This document shows positions 28,782 through 37,852 of a stretch of 64,000 nucleotides of DNA, piece by piece. The notes beneath the pieces were generated by a model. It had not been told where the DNA came from. It did no database searches and saw nothing but the letters and a program-made list of their open reading frames with translations. This DNA comes from an uncultured Pelagibacteraceae bacterium (GTDB lineage: Bacteria > Pseudomonadota > Alphaproteobacteria > Pelagibacterales > Pelagibacteraceae): NCBI GenBank assembly GCA_902566365.1, contig CACFIH010000005.1:17352-81351 (forward strand), read 5' to 3'. The position numbers were made by a program, and so were the translations under genes. Position 1 is the first letter of the stretch; every line of letters begins with the position of its first letter.

Positions 28782-29532
28782 TGCAATTTATAATGGAACA
28801 GTAATTCATAAAAGATTTAAACCAAAGTTACATTTTTTTAAATATAAAGTTTTTTCACTTTTAATTGATTTAACAGAGTTAAACATTTTAGATAAAAACA
28901 TAAGTTTCTTTTCATACAATAAATTTAACTTAATTAGTTTTTTTGATAAAGATCATGGTGAAAGAGACGGCTCATCATTAGTTGAGTGGGTAAGAAAGAA
29001 TTTAAAAGAAAATAAGATAGAATACGAAAATATTACGATAAAACTTTTGTGCTATCCACGAATTTTAGGTTATGTGTTTAATCCTTTAAGTATTTTTTTT
29101 ATTTACAATGATAAAGAAGAATTAATTTCAATATTATATGAAGTTAAAAATACATTTGGAGAACAACACACTTATATTTTTAAGATAGAAAATGAAAATT
29201 TATTACAACATAATTGCGAAAAAAGATTTCATGTGTCACCATTTATTGAAATGAATTGTAATTACTTTTTTAGAATTTCAAGACCGTCACAAAAGATATC
29301 AGTTATAATTGATCAATATCAATTAAATGAAAAAATACTGTATGCCTCTCAAGATGGCACTAGAGCAGATCTTACAAGTTCGGAATTAATAAAATCATAT
29401 TTAAAACATCCATTAATGACCTTTAAAATTATTTCAGCGATACATTTTGAAGCGTTTAAATTATGGATCAAAGGAATAAAATTCGTAAAAAAAAAATTAA
29501 AGTTTAAAAACAATATAACATTCGAAAATTAA
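28774..29532 (+). CDS. DUF1365 domain protein
   Basis: A 252-residue protein of the DUF1365 family, whose members nearly always sit next to Cfa-like methyltransferases and COG2907 flavoproteins. Family features are YNGTVIHKRFKPKLHFFKYKVFSLLIDL in two parts, LLCYPRILGYVFNPLSIFF, YEVKNTFGEQHTY and HVSPFIEMNCNY. The biochemical function is not firmly established in what I know. It overlaps the previous gene by eight bases and the next by one, indicating strict coexpression. Confidence 0.85.
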   Translation: MTSAIYNGTVIHKRFKPKLHFFKYKVFSLLIDLTELNILDKNISFFSYNKFNLISFFDKDHGERDGSSLVEWVRKNLKENKIEYENITIKLLCYPRILGYVFNPLSIFFIYNDKEELISILYEVKNTFGEQHTYIFKIENENLLQHNCEKRFHVSPFIEMNCNYFFRISRPSQKISVIIDQYQLNEKILYASQDGTRADLTSSELIKSYLKHPLMTFKIISAIHFEAFKLWIKGIKFVKKKLKFKNNITFEN

Positions 29533-30710
29533 TGAACTTATATAGCTTTGCAGATAAGATTGTGTTTAGAATTTTACAAGATATTAATTTTGGTTATTTG
29601 GAAATAACAAGTTTTGATGGTGTAATAATGAAATTTGGCAATCCTGAAGATTCTTTGAAAGCCAGTATAAGAATAAAAAAACCAAATTTTACTTTTAATT
29701 TGATTAGAGGTGGAAGTATTGGTTTTGCCGAGTCTTATATGAGAGATGGATTTGAAACAAACAACCTGTCAAATTTAATTGAAATTACAGCTCGAAATAT
29801 AAAAATAATATATAAATTTTCAGGATTATTAGATTTACCATTGGTGAATTTTATAAAAAATATTTTTGTTAAAAATACAAAAAGTAGAAGCAAAGAAAAT
29901 ATTGCTAAACATTATGATTTAGGAAATGAGTTTTTCTCTCTTTGGCTTGATAAAACTCTTACATATTCAAGTGCTATCTTTGAGGAAAAAAATCAAGATT
30001 TGTCTGAGGCACAAAACAACAAATATCAAAAGTTAATTAATTTAATAAAACCAAAAAATGGAGATAAAGTTTTAGAAATTGGATGTGGTTGGGGAGGATT
30101 TGCAGAATATTTAGGGAAAAAATACGATATAAAACTAGATTGTATTACTATTTCTAAAAAACAGTATGAATATGCAAAAGAGAGAATTCAAAAATGTGGT
30201 TTAAATGAAAAAGTCAATATTCAAATTAAAGATTATAGAGATTTAAAAGATAGATATAATTCAATAGCATCAATTGAAATGATAGAAGCAGTTGGTCAGA
30301 ATTATTTACAAAGTTACTTTAAAACCATAAAAGAAAATTTAGCAAATAGTGGGACCGCTGCAATTCAAGCGATTACAATAGATGACAACTTATTTGATAG
30401 ATATAAAAATAAACAAGACTTCATTCAAAAATATATTTTCCCTGGAGGATTCCTTCCAAGTAAAAACAGTTTAAATAAACATGTGTCCGATAATGGTTTA
30501 ACAATAAAATCATATAACTCTTACGCTGATCATTATTCAAGTACATTAGCTTTGTGGAAAAATGAATTTAATAAAAAATGGGATTTAATTAAGAACCAAG
30601 GTTTTGATTTAACATTTAAAAGAATGTGGGAATTTTATCTTTCATATTGTGAAGCTGGATTTAAATCAAAAAATATTGATCTAATTCAATTTTCATTACA
30701 AAATAAATAA
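29532..30710 (+). CDS. Cfa-family SAM-dependent fatty-acyl-phospholipid methyltransferase
   Basis: A 392-residue member of the cyclopropane fatty acid synthase family that methylates unsaturated acyl chains in membranes. The SAM site VLEIGCGWGGF is at residues 180-190, the NIAKHYDLGNEFFSLWLD motif at 123-140, and IFPGGFLPS at 302-310. By my alignment from memory with E. coli Cfa, the bicarbonate-site Cys139 and His266 are replaced by Ser147 and Gln279, while the Glu (252), Ile (281) and Tyr (335) are kept. This hints at methylation without ring closure, as in UfaM-like enzymes. Plain cyclopropane synthase remains possible. Confidence 0.85.
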   Translation: MNLYSFADKIVFRILQDINFGYLEITSFDGVIMKFGNPEDSLKASIRIKKPNFTFNLIRGGSIGFAESYMRDGFETNNLSNLIEITARNIKIIYKFSGLLDLPLVNFIKNIFVKNTKSRSKENIAKHYDLGNEFFSLWLDKTLTYSSAIFEEKNQDLSEAQNNKYQKLINLIKPKNGDKVLEIGCGWGGFAEYLGKKYDIKLDCITISKKQYEYAKERIQKCGLNEKVNIQIKDYRDLKDRYNSIASIEMIEAVGQNYLQSYFKTIKENLANSGTAAIQAITIDDNLFDRYKNKQDFIQKYIFPGGFLPSKNSLNKHVSDNGLTIKSYNSYADHYSSTLALWKNEFNKKWDLIKNQGFDLTFKRMWEFYLSYCEAGFKSKNIDLIQFSLQNK

Positions 30711-30724
30711 CCAAAAGGAGAGAT

Positions 30725-31273
30725 GTGAGAAAAATAATAAACTTTAAAGCAATTTTATTGATAATTTCTTTATTCTTAATTACAAGTTGTTCAAATAATA
30801 GTGCTATGAAACCAGAAGATTTTAAAGGTAAAGAACCAAGGTTAATTATTGAAGAGTACCTGTCAGGCAATGTTAAAGCTTGGGGAGTTCTTCAAAATAG
30901 ATCTGGTAAAGTTACAAGACAGTTCTCAGCAGATTTAAATGGCAAATGGGATGGAAAACAACTGATACTTGATGAAAAATTTAATTGGGATGATGGTGAA
31001 ATTCAAAATAGACAATGGCAAATAACTAAAATTGATGAAAACAATTATGAGGGTGTTGCAGGAGATGTGGTTGGAAAAGCAAAAGGTTATTCTTATGGAC
31101 CAGCATTTAAATTTGAATATGTACTTTTAGTACCTGTTAAAGGAAAAGAAATGAAAATTACGTTTGATGACTGGATATTTAAGCAAGATGATCGTGTAGC
31201 TATAAACAGAGCAACTATGACAAAGTTTGGTATAAAAGTAGCTGAACTTACAGTTGTGTTTGTTAAAGATTAA
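30725..31273 (+). CDS. DUF3833 lipoprotein
   Basis: A 182-residue predicted lipoprotein. The signal sequence ends in the lipobox LITSC with Cys21, so it should be anchored in the envelope. The body is a beta-rich DUF3833 domain (YLSGNVKAWGVLQNRSGKVTRQF in two parts, WQITKIDENNYEG, DDWIFKQDDRVAINRATMTKFG in two parts). Translation starts at GTG 30725 behind AAAGGAGAG (30714-30722); the ATG two bases earlier is out of frame and stops at once. DUF3833 genes recur in the Cfa/DUF1365 clusters of other marine proteobacteria. Confidence 0.85.
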   Translation: MRKIINFKAILLIISLFLITSCSNNSAMKPEDFKGKEPRLIIEEYLSGNVKAWGVLQNRSGKVTRQFSADLNGKWDGKQLILDEKFNWDDGEIQNRQWQITKIDENNYEGVAGDVVGKAKGYSYGPAFKFEYVLLVPVKGKEMKITFDDWIFKQDDRVAINRATMTKFGIKVAELTVVFVKD

Positions 31274-32031
31274 TTTTTTTTTTGATATTTTGTCATTTTA
31301 CCAATTAAGTTGAAATATAGTTTACTAGGTAAAAAGCTTAAAATTTTAAGTATTAGAGTTAATGATTTTGGAAAATGAATTTCAAACACATTCGTATTAA
31401 TTAATCCATCATAAATTTTTTCAGCTGCATATTCTGTCGTTTTAAGAAATGGCATTTTAAAATCGTTTTTATCTGTCATCGGTGTTTTTATAAATCCAGG
31501 AGATACTAGGCAAACACGTACATTTGATCTTTTGAAATCAAAATATAAACTCTCAGCTAAATTATTTAGAGCAGATTTAGAAGGTCCATAACCAGTGGAA
31601 TTTGGTAGTCCTCTATATCCAGCTATAGATGAAACAATTGTGATAATTCCTTCTTTTTTATTTTTGAAATATTCTTCAACAGCTTTGATACTATTTAATG
31701 TTCCAAAAAAATTAATTTTAAATACATCTTCTATTTGCTCAACATCTATATCTTTTTCTTTTTTTGGGTTCCATGTTCCCGTTGAAAAAAAACAAATATC
31801 AATACCTTCAAACTTATTCTTTATTTGTTCAAAAACTTCTTTACATTTTGACTTATCTGTTACATCTAAAGGAAATCCATAAATATTTTCATTATTATCA
31901 GAAATTTCTTTAAGTAGATTTTCACGTCTTGCTGAAATAGCTACATTCCAACCTTTGTTAGCAAATTTTATAGCTAAAGCCTTACCTATTCCTGTGCTTC
32001 CACCGGTTATCCAAATTGTTTTTTTATTCAT
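31270..32031 (-). CDS. Short-chain dehydrogenase/reductase
   Basis: A 253-residue classical SDR: cofactor motif TGGSTGIGKA (residues 9-18), an NNAG-equivalent FFSTGTW, the catalytic Ser in IVSSIAGYRG and the YGPSK Tyr-Lys pair, then SPGFIKTPMTD. It is encoded opposite to the Cfa cluster, overlapping the DUF3833 gene by four bases at the 3' ends and divergent from the TspO gene by nine bases. SDR genes accompany the similar Rhodobacter set, so a role in the same lipid pathway is plausible. The substrate is not known. Confidence 0.85.
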   Translation of the reverse strand: MNKKTIWITGGSTGIGKALAIKFANKGWNVAISARRENLLKEISDNNENIYGFPLDVTDKSKCKEVFEQIKNKFEGIDICFFSTGTWNPKKEKDIDVEQIEDVFKINFFGTLNSIKAVEEYFKNKKEGIITIVSSIAGYRGLPNSTGYGPSKSALNNLAESLYFDFKRSNVRVCLVSPGFIKTPMTDKNDFKMPFLKTTEYAAEKIYDGLINTNVFEIHFPKSLTLILKILSFLPSKLYFNLIGKMTKYQKKN

Positions 32032-32040
32032 TATATAAAA

Positions 32041-32523
32041 ATGTATAATACTTATATGTTAAAAAATAAATTTTTATCATTTATACTTTTTTTTGTAATT
32101 ACTTTTTCTGCGTCATTTATTGGAGGTTTAGCCTCAATTAACCTAAAGGAACCTTGGTATTCTCAACTTGTTAAATCAAACTATAATCCTCCAGATTGGA
32201 TATTTGCACCTGTATGGACCACTTTATATCTTATGATGACGTTAGCTATTTGGTTTTTTTGGCACACAAAGAATCGGGATATAAACACAGTATACATTTA
32301 TTTCATTCATATAGTCTTTAATACAACTTGGAGTATTGTTTTTTTTGGTCTTCATAAAATATTTTTAGCATTAGTTGTATTAATAATTCTAATCTTATTA
32401 ATAATAATTCTTATTATTAGGTTTAAACGTGTCAATTTTGTAAGTTATTACTTAATGATTCCCTATTTACTTTGGTGTTGCTATGCACTATTTCTGAATC
32501 TTAACTTATTAATGCTTAATTAA
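32041..32523 (+). CDS. tspO: TspO/MBR-family membrane protein
   Basis: A 160-residue, five-helix membrane protein of the tryptophan-rich sensory protein family. The conserved stretch KEPWYSQLVKSNYNPPDWIFAPVWTTLYLMM, read in two parts at about residues 36-66, is diagnostic. TspO proteins bind tetrapyrroles and respond to oxygen and light-derived stress in alphaproteobacteria, which would suit a cluster thought to deal with oxidative lipid damage. An alternative ATG at 32056 would shorten it by five residues. The next gene starts right after its stop codon. Confidence 0.88.
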   Translation: MYNTYMLKNKFLSFILFFVITFSASFIGGLASINLKEPWYSQLVKSNYNPPDWIFAPVWTTLYLMMTLAIWFFWHTKNRDINTVYIYFIHIVFNTTWSIVFFGLHKIFLALVVLIILILLIIILIIRFKRVNFVSYYLMIPYLLWCCYALFLNLNLLMLN

Positions 32524-33627
32524 ATGAATGATGTTGTAATAGTTGGTGGTGGAATAATTGGAGCTGCAACTGCTTATTTTTTATCTAAAGAAGGCAGAAA
32601 GGTAAAAGTAATAGAAAGAGATCCAACATACAAAACTGCATCTTTTCCATTATCATTAGGTGGTTTTAGAAGACAATTTTTTCAAAAAGAAAATATTTTA
32701 CTTGGAAAATTTGCAAGAGAATTTATTTTTCAAATTCCTGAATTACTCAAAACAGAAAAAAATCCTAAGCCAACGGCAAGTATGGTTACAAATGGTTACC
32801 TACTTATGTTTGGTCCAGAGCACGCAGATGAACAATATAAAGCACTAGAAAATCACAAAGCGTGTGAAGCGGGGACTAAAAACATTAAAGGATCTGAATT
32901 AACAAAGTTTTTTCCATATATAAATAGTGAAGGAATTGAGACTGCAACTTTTACCGATAATCAAAGTGAAGGTTGGATTGATCCATTTATGTTTCATAGT
33001 GCATTGAAAAGTAAGGCAATGGAACTTGGTGCAGAGTTTATTAAAGGTGATGTCAAATCACTTTCAGAGATAAAAGCAAAAACAATTATTTCTGCTGCTG
33101 GATGTTGGACTAAAGAACTTTTAGAAGATATTCCTGTTGAACCACAAAAACACACTGTCTTTAGAGTTAAATGTCCTAAACATATTCCAGAAATGCCATT
33201 AACAGGAGATTTGACAACAGGAGTTTATTGGCGACCTGAGGGAAAAGAATATTTAGCTGGATCACCCAAGTCAGTATTTGATGCTAAAGATCTTGAGCCT
33301 GCATGGGATGATTTTGAAGAATTAGTATGGCCAGCATTAGCCCATAGAATTCCAGCTATGGAAGAATTAAAATTAACTGGTGGATGGGCAGGATACTATG
33401 ACTGCAATAGATTAGATAATAATGCAGTTGTAGGAAAACATCCAAAGTTTGATAATGTCTATTTAGCAACAGGCTTTACAGGAAGAGGCTTAATGCAAGC
33501 TCCTGGAATAGGTAGAGCACTTACAGAATTGATCACAACTGGTGCGTATCAATCAATTGATATATCGAATATGGCAGTTGAAAGAGTCTTAGGAAAAAAG
33601 GCTAGACCAGAGCCTTATGTTCTTTAA
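32524..33627 (+). CDS. FAD-dependent oxidoreductase of the DAO family (sarcosine oxidase/dehydrogenase-like)
   Basis: A 367-residue flavoenzyme of the D-amino acid oxidase/sarcosine oxidase family. The FAD motif VVIVGGGIIGAATAYFLSKEG begins at residue 4 and is read here in two parts. SAAGCWTKEL, VYWRPEGKEYLAGSP and the C-terminal VYLATGFTGRGLMQAPGIG complete the fold. Similar proteins oxidise N-methyl or secondary amines. Given gcvTHP upstream and creatinase downstream, sarcosine or a related glycine derivative is a reasonable guess. A FOXRED1-like assembly role cannot be ruled out. Confidence 0.8.
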   Translation: MNDVVIVGGGIIGAATAYFLSKEGRKVKVIERDPTYKTASFPLSLGGFRRQFFQKENILLGKFAREFIFQIPELLKTEKNPKPTASMVTNGYLLMFGPEHADEQYKALENHKACEAGTKNIKGSELTKFFPYINSEGIETATFTDNQSEGWIDPFMFHSALKSKAMELGAEFIKGDVKSLSEIKAKTIISAAGCWTKELLEDIPVEPQKHTVFRVKCPKHIPEMPLTGDLTTGVYWRPEGKEYLAGSPKSVFDAKDLEPAWDDFEELVWPALAHRIPAMEELKLTGGWAGYYDCNRLDNNAVVGKHPKFDNVYLATGFTGRGLMQAPGIGRALTELITTGAYQSIDISNMAVERVLGKKARPEPYVL

Positions 33628-33629
33628 AA

Positions 33630-35078
33630 TCAAGTTCCACAAAAAGTTTGATATTTTTCTTTTGAAAAAGAAGGTATTTGAAATTCTTTAATATCTTTTT
33701 GATCAGAATATGGGTTATTTAAAATTTCTAAAAGTTTATTGAGAGGTTCTATATTATTTTTATTTGCCTCATTTAAAACCTCTTCTACTTTATGATTTCT
33801 TGGTATCACTACAGGGTTTACACTTTTCATTAAATTGATATATTTTTCAGGAGTATTATTGTTAATCTTTAATCTTTCGTGCCATCTTTTTTTCCAATTT
33901 TGAAAATCTCTATCCTTAAAATTTTCATTTTTTTCTATTTCTAAACTCATTAAATGACAAAATGTGTTAGTATAATCTAATTTTTTTTGATGCATCCAAG
34001 TTAATAAATCAAGAATTAAAAACTTGTCTTTTTCATCTATCCCAAATAATCCTAATTTATCTCTCATCATATTAAGCCATTTTTCCTCATATTTTTTTTC
34101 AAAAGAATTAATTATTTCAGTTGCTAGTTCGATTGATTTATTTTGATTTTTGTCAATTAATGGAATTAAACACTCTGCAAATCTTGATAGATTCCATTTT
34201 GTAATAACTGGCTGATTGCAATAAGCATATCTTCCCATTTGATCAATTGAACTAAATACAGTGTTTGGATCATAAGTATCCATAAAAGCACAAGGACCAT
34301 AATCAATAGTCTCACCTGAAATACTCATATTATCTGTGTTCATTACACCATGAATAAATCCAACTCTCATCCAATTAACAACAAGATCAATTTGTTTTTC
34401 CATTACTGTTCTCAAAAGGTCTAATGCTTTATTTTGTGAATTTTGAATATTTGGATAATGTCTTTTAATTGCATAATTAAATAATATTTCCAATTCATCT
34501 TTTTTTTCTCTAGCAGCAATGTATTGAAAAGTCCCAACTCTTATATGGCTTAAAGCGACTCTTGTTAGTATCGCACCATGTAAAGTTGTTTCTCTTATTA
34601 CATCTTCACCTGTTTTGACAACTGCCAAACTCCTTGTTGTTGGAATACCTAAGTTATGCATTGCCTCGCTAATTAGATATTCTCTTAACATTGGTCCAAG
34701 TGCAGCTCTTCCGTCACCATTTCTCGAAAAAGCTGTTTTTCCAGATCCTTTAAATTGAATATCATATCTCTCTTTTTTTTTTGATAAATGCTCTCCAATT
34801 AAAACTGCTCTACCATCCCCCAACATTGTAAAGTGACCAAACTGATGACCTGCGTATGCTTGTGCAATACTATTACTTCCTGGTGGAAGAGAATTTCCTG
34901 AAAATAATTCAGAAATTTTTTTATTATCTATGTTTGAAAAATCTAGATTTAATTCTTTGGAAAGTTTTTTATTTAAAATTACTAATTCGGGATCTTTAAC
35001 AGGAATAGGGCTAATTTCTTCTTTAAATGGATCTGGTAATTTAGAATAAGTATTGTCAAAGCACCATCCAATGGTCAT
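33630..35078 (-). CDS. selO: Protein adenylyltransferase SelO (YdiU/UPF0061 family)
   Basis: A 482-residue pseudokinase-fold enzyme that transfers AMP to Ser/Thr/Tyr of target proteins. Conserved segments are AYAGHQFGHFTMLGDGRA, FKGSGKTAFSRNGDGRAALG (lysine of the nucleotide site), LREYLISEAM, VGFIHGVMNTDNMSI and IDYGPCAFMD, which supplies metal-binding acids. A Cys three residues from the C-terminus (TFCGT) matches the redox-active C-terminal cysteine of the family. It is the last gene of the formate dehydrogenase operon, five bases after fdsA. Confidence 0.93.
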   Translation of the reverse strand: MTIGWCFDNTYSKLPDPFKEEISPIPVKDPELVILNKKLSKELNLDFSNIDNKKISELFSGNSLPPGSNSIAQAYAGHQFGHFTMLGDGRAVLIGEHLSKKKERYDIQFKGSGKTAFSRNGDGRAALGPMLREYLISEAMHNLGIPTTRSLAVVKTGEDVIRETTLHGAILTRVALSHIRVGTFQYIAAREKKDELEILFNYAIKRHYPNIQNSQNKALDLLRTVMEKQIDLVVNWMRVGFIHGVMNTDNMSISGETIDYGPCAFMDTYDPNTVFSSIDQMGRYAYCNQPVITKWNLSRFAECLIPLIDKNQNKSIELATEIINSFEKKYEEKWLNMMRDKLGLFGIDEKDKFLILDLLTWMHQKKLDYTNTFCHLMSLEIEKNENFKDRDFQNWKKRWHERLKINNNTPEKYINLMKSVNPVVIPRNHKVEEVLNEANKNNIEPLNKLLEILNNPYSDQKDIKEFQIPSFSKEKYQTFCGT

Positions 35079-35083
35079 TAGAT

Positions 35084-37852
35084 TTAACTTACTTCTGCTT
35101 GATGTTCTTTAGGTTTAACTTCAGTTTTAAATTGATTTGAAATTTTTTGTACTTGAACTGAAGAAACTTTATATTCTGCACACATTGTTTCTTCATCTTT
35201 TCCATGTCCAGTTACCATATTAACCATATGTTCTGGAAAATGAAATGTAGTGAAAACGATACCTTCTTTAACTTTATCTGTAACTTCTACTTTTAGAGCT
35301 ACTTCGCCTCTTCCTGAGTATAGTCTTCCTATATCTCCAGTGTTTAAATCTCTATCTGCAGCATCTTTAGGATGTATTAATAGTACATCTTCATCAACAA
35401 TATTAATATTATTTGTTCTTCTAGTCATTGTTGCGGCATTATAATGTTGTAAAACACGGCTGGTAGTTAATATTAATGGATAGTCTTTTTGGTTATTTGT
35501 TATTTCAGTAGACTCTTTCCAGTCAAAGCTTTTTAGACGACCTTTTCCTAATTTAAATTCTTCTGTATGTAAAATTTGAGTATCTGTTCCATCTTCTTTT
35601 ACAGGCCATTGCAATCCAAATTTTCCTAGCCTTTCTCTTGTAATACCCTTAAAAAATGGAACTATATCTGCAATCTCAGCTAATACTTGATCAGCGTCGT
35701 AGTCTGGTTGATCAAATCCAAGTTTTTGCATCATGTCAGTAACAATAACACCATCAGGTTTTGTTCCTGGCAGTGGAGGAACAGCTCTATTAACTCTTTG
35801 CACTCTTCTCTCTGTATTTGTAAACGTTCCATCTTTTTCCAAAAATGTAGTTCCAGGTAAAACTACAGTTGCAAGTTTTGCTGTCTCACTCATGAATATT
35901 TCTTGCACTACTAGCAGTTCTAAGGAATTCATTGCTTCCACAACGTGAGCACTATTTGGATCTGTCTGCACAATATCCTCACCAATTATCCAAATACCTT
36001 TGATATCTTTATTAATTGCTGCATCAAACATTTGTGGAATTTTTAATCCAGCTTTTGTTGGATGTGATACACCATATTTTTCAGAATAAAATTTTTGATT
36101 TTTTTCATCTGAAACTTCAAAATATCCTGCGCCTTGATGTGGTTGACATCCCATATCAGCAGCACCTTGAACATTATTTTGACCTCTTAAGGGGTTTACT
36201 CCAACACCTTTTCTTCCAATATTTCCAGTAATCATTGCTAGATCGGCAATAAGCATTACAGTTTTAGATCCTTGTTCATGTTCTGTTACTCCCAAACCAT
36301 GAAATTCCATTGAATTTTTAGCAGTGGCATATGCTATTGCTGCTTCCTTAACTAATTGTTTATCAACACCCGCAACTTTTGCTAAGTAGTCAACATCTTG
36401 TCTTTCAATTTCTTTTAAAAAATTATCAAACCCTTCTGTTCTATCTCTAACAAAATCAGCATTATATAATTTTGATTTAATAATAAAATGCAACATCATG
36501 TTTAGAACTGCAACATTAGTTCCAGGTCTTAGTTTTATGTGATAGTCAGCAAGTTTTGCTAATTCAGTAGTAATTGGATCTAAAACAATAAGCTTTTTAC
36601 CTTTCATAACTTGTTGTTTTATTTTTGCTCCTGTTACTGGATGTGCATTTGTCGGATTTGCTCCAATTACTAAAAATAGATCTGCATGATAAATATCCTC
36701 AGTTGAATTTGTTGCAGCACCTGTTCCAAATGTTTGTTGCATTCCCCAAGCAGTCGGTGAGTGACAAATTCTTGCACAGCAATCAACACTATTTGTCCCA
36801 ACCGCTGCTCTTATCATTTTTTGGAAAACATAATTTTCTTCATTTGTGCATCTTGCAGATGATATTCCAGCAAACGCATCAGGTCCGTGATCCTTAATAA
36901 TTCTTTGCATCTCTTTTTTAATAAAATCATAAGCCTCATCCCAGCTTGCTTCCTCAAATTTTCCATTTCTCTTTATTAATGGTGTTTTTAATCTGTCTGG
37001 ATGGTCGTAAAAACCAAATGCATATCTTCCTTTTATACAAGTATGTCCTGCATTAACTTCAGTTTGTTTTGGAGTGTCTATTGCAACTACCTTATTATTT
37101 TTAATTGATGCTTCTAAATTACATCCAACTCCACAATAAGAGCAAGTAGTTCTAACTTTTTTATCTACAGCCGCTGATTTTGATTGAAATACATCTGAAA
37201 TTGCGTCAGTGGGACAAGTATGTGCACAAGCTCCACACGATACACATGAAGAATCCCCAAACATCATGTCATTATCAGTTGTAATTCTAGACTCAAAACC
37301 TCTGCCAGACATTGTAAGTACGAATGAACCTTGAATTTCATCACAGGCTCTTACACATCTTCCACAATTAATACAGTTGTCTAAATTCATTCTCATGTAA
37401 TCATGCGAAGTATCTCTTGGAATTCCTTTATGTTGTTTTGGACTGTTATATCTATGGTCAGATATACCTAAATCATTAGCAACAGTTTGAAGTTCACAAT
37501 TATTATTTACTTCACAAGTGTTACATTCCATTGGATGGTCAGTTAAAACTAATTCAACAATATTTTTTCTTAAATTATGAAGATTTTCATTTGAAGTAAA
37601 AATATGCTGATTTTCAGCCACTGGAGTATGGCACGAAGCAACTACTTTTGTTGGTCCATCTTTTTCAAGTGCCACTTCAACAGAACAAACTCTGCATGCA
37701 CCATATGGTGCAAGATTTGGATCATCACAAAGTGTAGGAACCTTTTTTTCTCCGATATAACTTTTAACAAATTTCAGGATTGAAGTATGGTTTGAACCAA
37801 TTTCATAAGGTTTTCCATCTATATACGCAATTTTTCTTTTTTCTGAACTCAT
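35084..37852 (-). CDS. fdsA: NAD-dependent formate dehydrogenase alpha (molybdenum) subunit
   Basis: Catalytic subunit oxidising formate to CO2 with bis-MGD cofactor. Iron-sulfur ligands in order: a 2Fe-2S ferredoxin domain (Cys42, 53, 56, 74), the NuoG-type His106/Cys110/113/119 cluster, two 4Fe-4S ferredoxin clusters (Cys160-170 and Cys203-213), and the Cys237/240/244/272 cluster of the catalytic domain. The Mo ligand is Cys363 (RICHSP), so no selenocysteine is needed. The 922-residue length suits soluble FdsABG-type enzymes. Its ATG overlaps the fdsB stop by one base. Cofactor genes fdhD, mobA and moeA lie close by. Confidence 0.95.
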   Translation of the reverse strand: MSSEKRKIAYIDGKPYEIGSNHTSILKFVKSYIGEKKVPTLCDDPNLAPYGACRVCSVEVALEKDGPTKVVASCHTPVAENQHIFTSNENLHNLRKNIVELVLTDHPMECNTCEVNNNCELQTVANDLGISDHRYNSPKQHKGIPRDTSHDYMRMNLDNCINCGRCVRACDEIQGSFVLTMSGRGFESRITTDNDMMFGDSSCVSCGACAHTCPTDAISDVFQSKSAAVDKKVRTTCSYCGVGCNLEASIKNNKVVAIDTPKQTEVNAGHTCIKGRYAFGFYDHPDRLKTPLIKRNGKFEEASWDEAYDFIKKEMQRIIKDHGPDAFAGISSARCTNEENYVFQKMIRAAVGTNSVDCCARICHSPTAWGMQQTFGTGAATNSTEDIYHADLFLVIGANPTNAHPVTGAKIKQQVMKGKKLIVLDPITTELAKLADYHIKLRPGTNVAVLNMMLHFIIKSKLYNADFVRDRTEGFDNFLKEIERQDVDYLAKVAGVDKQLVKEAAIAYATAKNSMEFHGLGVTEHEQGSKTVMLIADLAMITGNIGRKGVGVNPLRGQNNVQGAADMGCQPHQGAGYFEVSDEKNQKFYSEKYGVSHPTKAGLKIPQMFDAAINKDIKGIWIIGEDIVQTDPNSAHVVEAMNSLELLVVQEIFMSETAKLATVVLPGTTFLEKDGTFTNTERRVQRVNRAVPPLPGTKPDGVIVTDMMQKLGFDQPDYDADQVLAEIADIVPFFKGITRERLGKFGLQWPVKEDGTDTQILHTEEFKLGKGRLKSFDWKESTEITNNQKDYPLILTTSRVLQHYNAATMTRRTNNINIVDEDVLLIHPKDAADRDLNTGDIGRLYSGRGEVALKVEVTDKVKEGIVFTTFHFPEHMVNMVTGHGKDEETMCAEYKVSSVQVQKISNQFKTEVKPKEHQAEVS

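Noticed and set aside
35084..37852. Possible selenocysteine formate dehydrogenase
   Set aside because: The Mo ligand position is a normal cysteine codon (Cys363 in RICHSP) and there is no in-frame TGA, so no Sec insertion is needed.
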